From the NCBI GenBank assembly GCA_003222895.1, contig QHXI01000067.1:1-56783 (forward strand): 56,783 nt of DNA, in the 5' to 3' direction. Within the stretch, counting starts at the first letter, position 1; each line of letters opens with the position of its first letter. Shown here piece by piece: positions 50,587 through 56,783 of this stretch. The DNA is from Acidobacteriota bacterium. Its GTDB lineage: Bacteria; Acidobacteriota; Blastocatellia; Pyrinomonadales; Pyrinomonadaceae. Both the position numbers and the translations under genes were made by a program. The notes below the pieces were generated by a model, which searched no databases, was not told the origin of the DNA, and saw only the letters and a list, made by a program, of their open reading frames with translations.

Positions 50587-52005
50587 TCAAGCATCGCTCG
50601 GCTCGACGCGGTTTCTGGTGGCAAGAAATCTTCTGATAATGAGGGATCCCGACCATCCGATAATCGAAGAAGAAGCCAGGGCCCAACCCAATCCCGCGAC
50701 CATCTGATCGAATGATGAGCCTAGCAGCGCAATCAGCAGCGCCGCAAAGCTAACTCGCGCGGTCAGCCGCTGAACTAGCCCGGCGCCTTCCAGCCAATTC
50801 ATGCGCCGCACCTCTGCTGCCAGGTAATCTTCATCGTTGTTGAGCCGCGCGTAGTAGTCAGCTTCGCGACGCGCCAACCGCGCCGCAGCTTTGTCTGGGG
50901 CGACCCGCACGGCCTCGTTGTAATGATGAATGACGTGCGCCAGTTTCCCGTCGCTCAGCGCAACTTCCGCCAGTCCCAGTTGCGCGCGATACGAATCCTC
51001 GTCCACATCCAACGCGCGGCGAAAAACCCTCGCGGCTCGCGGTGGATCGCAGTATTCGAGAAAACTCTCGCCGATTCGCTCCAGCAAGCGCGCATCTTGT
51101 GGACCGCGGCGCGCGGCCAGCCTTAGAGCAGCACAAGCTCGGCCCAACAAGCGCGCATCGCCAAAAGCACTCGCCTGAGATTTCAAAAGCCGGGCATACT
51201 CGTAAATCATCCGAGCGTTGTGCGGTTCAATTAGCAGCGCGCGCCGAAAACCTTCCGCTGATTGTTGCAAGCGACCAACCATCCGCAAATCGTTGGCAGC
51301 GTGGCGCAGCGACGCTGCGCGATCGAGATCTTCCCCCAACGCTTCGGTGCGCCCCTCGCGTCGATGCTTCTCAATTCTCTTCTCCGCGGCTTCACGCGCA
51401 TTTTCCAGCACGACCGCCGGCGCGATACCTAGACGCTCCGCGTCAGCCCGTACGTCTTTCAGGTTGGCAAGATGATCCCGTAACTCGCACGCCCGCACAT
51501 CGAGCTTGTGCTCGGGTATGCTCGGCAGCAGAGCTTTAATCATTTTCAGAAACTGTCTGCCGGAAGCAAATGAGAGGACTGAATCGCGCGAAACTATCTC
51601 GACCCGATAGCGGTAACGCACGTTCCCGCCGCGGCGCAAAGTGCGCAAGCTGGTGACTTCGAGGCGCTCTATATCTGCGACTGCGATGGACGGGGGGCTG
51701 CGTCTGAAAACTCGCTGCGCGAGTGCGCCCAATCCACTGCGCGAGAGGAACGTCCCGTCAAAACTAAGGCGATCGGTCAGGACCAGGATCGAAATGGCAG
51801 TCCAGCTCGCCGCGATAATAATCAGCGCCAGCAGATCGCGATGGGTTCTGAGACAGATTAGAGCAACGAACGTGAAGATAGCCGCGACCGCAAAATAGCC
51901 GCCCGGCGACATCCGTACAGATGCCAGCTTTCGCCCGCGCGCCGCGTTTTGATACGCGCGGGTTTTAAGATTTTCTCGTAAAGTTTTATCGATCGATTTT
52001 TGCAA
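50587..52005 (-). CDS. TPR protein with terminal membrane helices
   Basis: 472 residues. Two membrane helices near the N-terminus (GGYFAVAAIFTFVALIC; LLALIIIAASWTAISILVL), a short PH-like beta region (SFDGTFLSRSGLG, YRVEIVSRDSVLSF, similar to bacterial PH/DUF304 domains), a coiled stretch and about four TPR repeats (ASLRHAANDLRMVGR to DKAAARLARREADYY), then one or two C-terminal membrane helices (VSFAALLIALLGSSF; ASSSIIGWSGSLII). I do not recognise the family. Ten bases after the YdjM-family gene on the same strand. Confidence 0.75.
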   Translation of the reverse strand: MQKSIDKTLRENLKTRAYQNAARGRKLASVRMSPGGYFAVAAIFTFVALICLRTHRDLLALIIIAASWTAISILVLTDRLSFDGTFLSRSGLGALAQRVFRRSPPSIAVADIERLEVTSLRTLRRGGNVRYRYRVEIVSRDSVLSFASGRQFLKMIKALLPSIPEHKLDVRACELRDHLANLKDVRADAERLGIAPAVVLENAREAAEKRIEKHRREGRTEALGEDLDRAASLRHAANDLRMVGRLQQSAEGFRRALLIEPHNARMIYEYARLLKSQASAFGDARLLGRACAALRLAARRGPQDARLLERIGESFLEYCDPPRAARVFRRALDVDEDSYRAQLGLAEVALSDGKLAHVIHHYNEAVRVAPDKAAARLARREADYYARLNNDEDYLAAEVRRMNWLEGAGLVQRLTARVSFAALLIALLGSSFDQMVAGLGWALASSSIIGWSGSLIIRRFLATRNRVEPSDA

Positions 52006-52014
52006 TCCTTTGAA

Positions 52015-53142
52015 TTATCTAGACGGACAATCAACCGGAATATTCACTGAAAAATTTCCGCGTGACGATCCCGGTTCAGTGTAACGCAAGTCAGCGAATT
52101 GAACGAGCGTCTGCCCGACACAACTGTCCGAAGTGACGCGTTCAATTGGAAATCTCGCGAACCCGAGCAAAATCTGAGCACGTCGATCGCGTTCGGCCAG
52201 TGAAACCAACTGCGCCCCTTGCCCGGCTGGCTTTTCATAACGATTGGGTGGCGATGGATCGTCGCCTGTGCTAACCACAAAGCGATACATTGCGCGATCG
52301 GTTTCGGCGACGCACTGCCACGTAAACGGAGTTGCGAGTGTGGGCATTGCGGCCGCCTTGATCAATCTTTCGCCGCGCGACGCCGCGAGTTGATTTGCTA
52401 TCGCAACCGTTTCCGTGTAGGCCGTGTGATGTATCCATGCCAGCACTCCCCAGTAACCCGCTCCGAAAAGCAAAGCAGCGACGGCCAACGCGCGGCCGAA
52501 TTTTCTCGGCCAATTCATTGCGCGCAAACTCGCGAAGATCGCTATTCCGGCAATCCAAACGATGAAAGCAGTCTTCACCGCGGCGCCGGCATCCCGGTTG
52601 CGAGACGCCAGAAACATCAGTGCAGTAACCACAGTCGCGACCGCAGCCCATGCGACCGCCCTGGGTTTGCTGCTACTCGTCAGTAGAAACATCGCGCCGC
52701 CGAGTACGAGCCACACATACGGATCTACAATAAAAATCAGATCGCCATAAAACCATCGACCGCTCCACGGCAGCAGTGGCCGCACGCCGTAGTTGTTGGT
52801 CCAATCCATAACCGGGTGAGTCGCGGCGGCAATCAGTGAAGCGATCAGAAGTCCGCGCAACCTAATTCGAGTTTTGTAGTTCGTGAGCAAGGCAGCAATT
52901 CGTTCGATCGCGAACGCGAGCATCGGAATGAACAATCCGATCGCGATCGTGCCAACGATTGAATGCGTAATACCGCGATGGTGCTGAAGCAACGTCCAGC
53001 GATCACCAAAGAAAAGAGACACGAAATCTGCATCCGCTGCATTGGCCGATGCCAGGCATACAACCGTCGCGTATGGCGACAATCGGTCGAGGCCCGCTTT
53101 CGCTGTCGTCAGACCTACAAGCGAATGCGTGAGATTGTCCAT
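52015..53142 (-). CDS. YdjM-family inner-membrane metal-dependent hydrolase
   Basis: 375 residues with five to six membrane helices. The family motif lies at the N-terminus: MDNLTHSLVG, ASANAADADFV and LQHHRGITHSIVG, whose His and Asp residues form the predicted metal site (PF04307, formerly DUF457). THPVMDWTNNYG supplies a further His/Asp pair. YdjM relatives are LexA-controlled in E. coli, but their substrate is unknown. The C-terminal 150 residues are soluble and beta-rich. Middle gene of a three-gene run (TPR protein, this, TPR membrane protein). Confidence 0.85.
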   Translation of the reverse strand: MDNLTHSLVGLTTAKAGLDRLSPYATVVCLASANAADADFVSLFFGDRWTLLQHHRGITHSIVGTIAIGLFIPMLAFAIERIAALLTNYKTRIRLRGLLIASLIAAATHPVMDWTNNYGVRPLLPWSGRWFYGDLIFIVDPYVWLVLGGAMFLLTSSSKPRAVAWAAVATVVTALMFLASRNRDAGAAVKTAFIVWIAGIAIFASLRAMNWPRKFGRALAVAALLFGAGYWGVLAWIHHTAYTETVAIANQLAASRGERLIKAAAMPTLATPFTWQCVAETDRAMYRFVVSTGDDPSPPNRYEKPAGQGAQLVSLAERDRRAQILLGFARFPIERVTSDSCVGQTLVQFADLRYTEPGSSRGNFSVNIPVDCPSR

Positions 53143-53193
53143 GTCGATGACTCTGAGTTCAGCCTTAGCAGCTGAAGCGGCGGATGGAAACGA

Positions 53194-54003
53194 TCATGGT
53201 CCAAAAGCGAGCGGGGATGGAGGAGGCGGCAGCTGCGCATGGCGCGTGGGATCGACTTTCAGAAGTTCCTGGGCGGCCTCGCGCGACGCGCCCGATTCAG
53301 CGATGGGTTTGCCGTCTTTGTCCCGGGCGTTTCGCGCTGACGAGACAATGTTGAATAGGATATCAGCCGCTTGTTTTTTCTTGCCCTGTTTTTCGTAGAC
53401 TTCTGCGAGGCGCAGGTTCGCCGTATCCGGCGTCACGACCGCCGAATTAACTTTCGCAAGCTCGCTATAGATGCGTGCGGCTTCATCAAGCTGTCCGTCA
53501 GATTCCTTCGCTTGAGCGAGCGCGTATTTCGCCAGCACGGCCACATCGCCGCTGCCCTGACTCAGGTTCCGGAGATCGGTTTCAGCCTTAAGTCGATCGG
53601 TAACTAGTTCATTCGTGGCAATAAAGTACTGAGCCTGCGTGTGGTAAGGCTCGCCGTACTTGGCGGCGATCTTTTGAAACTCCTGAATGGCGCGTTCGGA
53701 ACGTTCCTGTTGGCTGGTGAAAACTGGATCTTTCGACCCGGGCGGAGGCGCGGGCGCGATGTCTGCGGCGTTGATCGCGATCGCGCGGCCCATCGCCGCT
53801 TCGGCTTCTTCGGTGTGTTTGTGCCGCCAACGAACGAAAGCATAGATACCAATCGCAATGACCACGACGGCAATCAGACCGTAAAGAATCTGAGTCCGTC
53901 GGCCCGCAACCCGGTCGGCCAGGCGGTCTGCGAGCAGCATTGTCGTGTCGCGAAACCGATCGTGTTTCAGCTCGCGCGCGCGTTTCTTCTTGTATTTAGC
54001 CAA
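53194..54003 (-). CDS. Membrane-anchored TPR protein (YfgM/BamD-like)
   Basis: 269 residues from a TTG start at 54003 with AAGAGGAAA upstream; the frame continues upstream but the basic N-terminus LAKYKKKRARELKHDRFRD is where the conserved part seems to begin. One membrane helix (ILYGLIAVVVIAIGIYAFV) followed by extracytoplasmic TPRs (SERAIQEFQKIAAKYGEPYHTQAQYF; DGQLDEAARIYSELAKV; LRLAEVYEKQGKKKQAADIL). This single-anchor layout is shared with YfgM, a periplasmic chaperone partner at the Sec translocon. Function here is inferred only. Confidence 0.8.
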   Translation of the reverse strand: MAKYKKKRARELKHDRFRDTTMLLADRLADRVAGRRTQILYGLIAVVVIAIGIYAFVRWRHKHTEEAEAAMGRAIAINAADIAPAPPPGSKDPVFTSQQERSERAIQEFQKIAAKYGEPYHTQAQYFIATNELVTDRLKAETDLRNLSQGSGDVAVLAKYALAQAKESDGQLDEAARIYSELAKVNSAVVTPDTANLRLAEVYEKQGKKKQAADILFNIVSSARNARDKDGKPIAESGASREAAQELLKVDPTRHAQLPPPPSPLAFGP

Positions 54004-54255
54004 CCAGTTTCCTCTTGCAAGATTGCCCAGTGAAGTGCGTTCAAATTGGTGTATGATCGCGGAAACAGCGAATTTAGCGACCGCCCCTAACGTTGTCAAG
54101 CGAGGCTGAGACCCAATTTGGCAGACGGCGCGCAAAACTTAATTCGGTTTGTCACGCGTTGAAAATTGAGACGTGCCCTGTTTCAAACCGCAACGCGAAG
54201 CAGGTCAGTGTCATCAAACAATACGAATGCGATTCTTTACACACAGCATCGAACG

Positions 54256-54284
54256 GGAACAAACCAGCGCGGGCCGCTGTCTAA
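54256..54284 (+). promoter_or_regulatory. SigmaE-type promoter in front of ECF sigma gene 2
   Basis: GGAACAA (54256-54262), 16-base spacer, GTCTAA (54279-54284). Both boxes match the sigmaE/RpoE consensus closely. Predicted transcription start about 60 bases before the GTG at 54352. This suggests the factor drives its own gene. The rest of the 54004-54351 gap shows nothing else clear. Confidence 0.62.
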
Positions 54285-54351
54285 CTCAACGTCTGTACGG
54301 GACGCGAATTCGGACGATGCTTTGCGAGCTTCCCGACCAAGGGGGTGCCGA

Positions 54352-55011
54352 GTGAGCTACGGAGAGCAAATAGCCCTCCGCGCACATGCGGACCTTGATG
54401 CCGTTGCTTCGGCAGCGCCATTGGATGTCCGCCCGGCGTCCGAGAATCAGTTCCTTGAAAGATTGCGACGCGGCGAAGCGGCTGCGTACGAGCAATTGGT
54501 TGCGGAACATTCGAACGATGTTTACGCGCTGCTGTTTCGATTGACGAGTGACCCTGAAGAGGCTCGCGACCTGACGCAGGAAACTTTTCTGCGCGCCTAT
54601 CAGAACATCGATAGATTTCGCGGCGATGCGAGTTTAAAGACCTGGATTTACCGCATCGCGATCAATCAGGCGCGTAATCGTTGGCGCTGGTGGAAACGGC
54701 GTAAGCGCGATGTCACGGTTTCGCTCGATGCAACTGACGAACAAAGAGAGCAGCCGCTCGCCGCTACTTTGCCGAACAACGATGATCTGAACCCCGAGCA
54801 GGAAGCGTTAGCTCGGGAACGCGAGGATCAACTACGAGACGCGCTGCTGGGATTGCGACGTTCGTATCGCGAGGCAGTGATTCTTCGCGACGTTGAAGGG
54901 TTTAGCTATGAAGAGATAGCCGCAACTCTTCAGATAAGTATCGGCACAGTGAAGTCGAGAATCTCGCGTGGACGAATGGAGTTGCGACACGCGCTCGAAG
55001 GATCTTTGTAA
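54352..55011 (+). CDS. ECF RNA polymerase sigma factor, copy 2
   Basis: 219 residues from the GTG at 54352, preceded by AAGGGGG; a longer open frame upstream crosses the promoter and is rejected. Region 2 (EAAAYEQLVAEHSNDVYALLF, DLTQETFLRAYQNIDRFRG, LKTWIYRIAINQARNRWRWW) and region 4 (LRRSYREAVILRDVEGFSYEEIA, TVKSRISRGRMELRHAL). About 45 residues of acidic linker. RpoE-like. Its anti-sigma gene follows after 277 bases that hold only heptad array F. Confidence 0.95.
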   Translation: MSYGEQIALRAHADLDAVASAAPLDVRPASENQFLERLRRGEAAAYEQLVAEHSNDVYALLFRLTSDPEEARDLTQETFLRAYQNIDRFRGDASLKTWIYRIAINQARNRWRWWKRRKRDVTVSLDATDEQREQPLAATLPNNDDLNPEQEALAREREDQLRDALLGLRRSYREAVILRDVEGFSYEEIAATLQISIGTVKSRISRGRMELRHALEGSL

Positions 55012-55203
55012 ATCGAATGGTTCGCCTGCCCCGGTGTCACGGAAAACTCGGTGCCAAGTTGGGTCGAAGTGACTGCTTTGCGAAAGGGCCGGGCAATCAG
55101 CCTCAGGGGAGCGATTTGAAACGGGCCAGCAACAAGCGCGTCGCTTTCGCTCCCGGGCTGAGTTTCGGTTTCGTGAAGGGGCTGACGAGCCATTCGAAAG
55201 TAT

Positions 55204-55288
55204 TTTCGATTTCCAATTGCTGATTGCCAATTGATATTGATCGATTGGGCGAAAAGCTAAATTGGAAATCGACAATCGGAAATCAGAA
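55204..55288. repeat. Heptanucleotide array F, inverted halves, ends at the anti-sigma ATG
   Basis: Left: TTTCGAT, TTCCAAT, TGCTGAT, TGCCAAT, TGATATT, GATCGAT (55204-55245). Right, complementary: ATTGGAA, ATCGACA, ATCGGAA, ATCAGAA (55261-55288). The ATG of the anti-sigma gene is the next codon, so no ordinary ribosome site is present; the folded array may affect its translation. Confidence 0.75.
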
Positions 55289-56116
55289 ATGAATTGTGAC
55301 GAAATCCAACAATTGATTTCGCTTTATGTTGAGGACGGGTTGACGCTGGACGAGCGACAGGCCTGCTATCAACATCTCGAAGTTTGTCCGGTTTGTCGCG
55401 CGCGCATGGCTGAACTGCGAACCTTGCGCAGCAGTCTCGCAAATCTTTCAAGACCAGCTCCGCCAGCCGATCTCGTTCCGAAAATCAACGTCGCTCTCGC
55501 GGCCAAAGCCGCGGAAATGCGAGCGCGGCGCAACGCGACAACCTTTGATGCAATCAACGACTGGGCCGTGAAGTGGCTACAGCCTCGGCCGATGCGTTAT
55601 GCGTTCAGTTCGCTAGCCTCAATCATCATTTTTACCGCCGTGTTCGCAGCGCTGCGTCCGCACATGATTGCCTTGCATGAAGCAACGCTGGCGTTCGAGC
55701 AGGTGCAGGTTTCGACCACGCCGGATGAATATTTCCTGCTGGTCACAGAACCATATGACATTACCAAACCGATCTCGCCGGAGAGTTATGCAGCACTGCG
55801 CACGCCTTACAACGCTGAATCGCCGAGTTTGAATCCGAACGGCGCGCTGGCCACGCTGGGTTGGCAAGTGGATCGTTACCGCAATAATCGAGATGGTGAT
55901 AACAACATGGTGATTGTCGCGGACGTTTTCACAAACGGCTCAGCTTCGCTGGCCAACGTGATGCAGGCGCCCCGCGATCGCCGCGTGTTGGAAGATTTCG
56001 AAAGGGCTCTGCGAAAGGACGCGGCCTTTGTTCCGGCTGCACTCGATCGCCGGCCGGAGACGATGCGAGTGGTATTTTCAGTGCAGAGAGTTGATGTCCA
56101 CGAACAAAGCTACTAA
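55289..56116 (+). CDS. Membrane anti-sigma factor (zf-HC2 type), copy 2
   Basis: 275 residues from the ATG at 55289. Zinc-finger module MNCDEIQQLISLYVEDGL...CYQHLEVCPVC with H-x3-C-x2-C, one membrane helix (YAFSSLASIIIFTAVFAAL) and a periplasmic part of about 150 residues that is unlike copy 1. Starting nine codons earlier would use array F as coding sequence and is unlikely. It should sequester the sigma factor encoded just upstream. Confidence 0.88.
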   Translation: MNCDEIQQLISLYVEDGLTLDERQACYQHLEVCPVCRARMAELRTLRSSLANLSRPAPPADLVPKINVALAAKAAEMRARRNATTFDAINDWAVKWLQPRPMRYAFSSLASIIIFTAVFAALRPHMIALHEATLAFEQVQVSTTPDEYFLLVTEPYDITKPISPESYAALRTPYNAESPSLNPNGALATLGWQVDRYRNNRDGDNNMVIVADVFTNGSASLANVMQAPRDRRVLEDFERALRKDAAFVPAALDRRPETMRVVFSVQRVDVHEQSY

Positions 56117-56145
56117 GTGTCGATACGGTGAGACAAGAGTTCGGA

Positions 56146-56736
56146 CTAGCGACGATTTGGTTTCTTACGAGCCCTCCCTGACGGTCGGGCTTCTGACACA
56201 AACCGAGCTTCAATCACGCCTTTTCGGTCCTTACCAAATCTAGCAGTCAAAGTCGGATAAGTTTCGATCACCGCCGGGAGCGAATCTGCTTCCAACAACT
56301 TTTCGACTCGCTTGATTTTCTTTGCTGGCGCCTCGATCTCCATGAATAGTCCAAACGGAAGCTCGTCGATGACAACTTTGGCGTTATCGACTTTCCAACG
56401 CGTCCGCCGTTTTTCGTAAACCAGGGCCGGCTGAAATCCAAGCGAATCCAAAATCGCGGCCATCGCATCGGGATTGCCGACGTTGACTTCCTCTTCCTGC
56501 TGATATTTGATCGCGGACTTGCTCGGCAGGCGTCGTTTGAATGTGAGAATCGCTAGGCCGTTGACTCGTCGCAAGCGCAGCGCGCAACCACCCAGGTTCA
56601 ATCTTCCGCCACGATAGATCGTGTTCTCTTCGTGCTCCAGCTCGCTCGGACTCAGCGACCTGTCCCGCATGCGTCGCTCGATTGCTTGCCGCTGTTTTTG
56701 GTTCAGGCGATATTTCTTTTCAACTTCGATCGGCAT
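56146..56736 (-). CDS. CYTH-domain protein (triphosphate tunnel metalloenzyme)
   Basis: 196 residues. N-terminal ExEKK signature (IEVEKKYRL, Glu4 and Glu6) and the tunnel strands with paired basic and acidic residues: CALRLRRVNG, LTFKRRL, VYEKRRTRWKV, KVVIDELPFGLFMEIE. The family includes adenylate cyclase class IV, thiamine triphosphatase and inorganic triphosphatase; the strands do not tell which. Converges on the anti-sigma gene with 29 bases between the stops. Confidence 0.9.
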   Translation of the reverse strand: MPIEVEKKYRLNQKQRQAIERRMRDRSLSPSELEHEENTIYRGGRLNLGGCALRLRRVNGLAILTFKRRLPSKSAIKYQQEEEVNVGNPDAMAAILDSLGFQPALVYEKRRTRWKVDNAKVVIDELPFGLFMEIEAPAKKIKRVEKLLEADSLPAVIETYPTLTARFGKDRKGVIEARFVSEARPSGRARKKPNRR

Positions 56737-56783
56737 GATTTGATTTTTCGATTGAGCTAAGAAAATGACCGGAACGTTGGCGA

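Overview
The window reads as a stretch of chromosome from a diderm (Gram-negative-type) bacterium, most likely Acidobacteriota of the class Blastocatellia / Pyrinomonadaceae type. This placement is inferred from gene content: two copies of the VWFA-related acidobacterial domain family, TPR-rich Ser/Thr kinases, a YARHG-repeat protein, Kdo transferase plus LpxK for lipid A, a Bacillus-type sdhCAB operon and a futile-looking mixture of housekeeping and family-restricted secreted proteins. No phage, plasmid, CRISPR or complete insertion sequence is visible.

Layout. 0-4 kb: end of an unknown protein, a hybrid PAS histidine kinase and a PBP4-type peptidase. 4.2-10.2 kb: an overlapping run (DNA glycosylase, TPR/double aspartyl protease, PIN protein, small partner), an unknown protein, a lytic transglycosylase and an amidohydrolase. 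10.3-16.4 kb: a YARHG protein and the heat-shock operon hrcA-grpE-dnaK-dnaJ, in which dnaK carries an out-of-frame internal deletion. 16.6-20.7 kb: SprT-like protease, EF-P with an unusual tip residue, waaA and lpxK. 20.7-24.3 kb: a Ser/Thr kinase and atpI-atpB-atpE. 24.7-27.2 kb: a lone DUF4062-STAND NTPase-TPR protein that resembles an immune-type sensor. 27.4-31.1 kb: SPFH protein, amidase, malate dehydrogenase. 31.1-34.6 kb: a four-gene cassette (small basic peptide, B12-binding radical SAM with a PqqD-like tail, papain-like protein, helical protein) that is the best candidate for an undescribed peptide-modification system. 34.7-42 kb: Ser/Thr kinase with TPRs, sdhCAB, Smr protein, tRNA-Arg, apt. 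42.2-49 kb: a VWFA-family remnant, an ECF sigma/anti-sigma/inactive HtrA-like operon, a LolA-like protein, a frameshifted VWFA-family gene and a Cys-rich secreted protein. 49.4-56.7 kb: ATP-grasp protein, two TPR proteins, a YdjM-family membrane protein, a second ECF sigma/anti-sigma pair and a CYTH protein.

The intergenic DNA is unusually structured. I see (i) six arrays of degenerate heptanucleotide repeats, each with its own 7-mer, touching gene starts or stops; (ii) five REPIN-like elements of about 110-146 bp, made of two inverted hairpin units whose outer ends begin AGTGC, mostly around a third central palindrome; and (iii) scattered short palindromes of the type CAAGTT-n-AACTTG. The REPIN-like and heptad families are the strongest sequence-level observations here. 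Other points are a tRNA-Arg with an apparent C19-G56 swap of the usual G19-C56 tertiary pair, and a good sigmaE-type promoter in front of the second ECF sigma gene.
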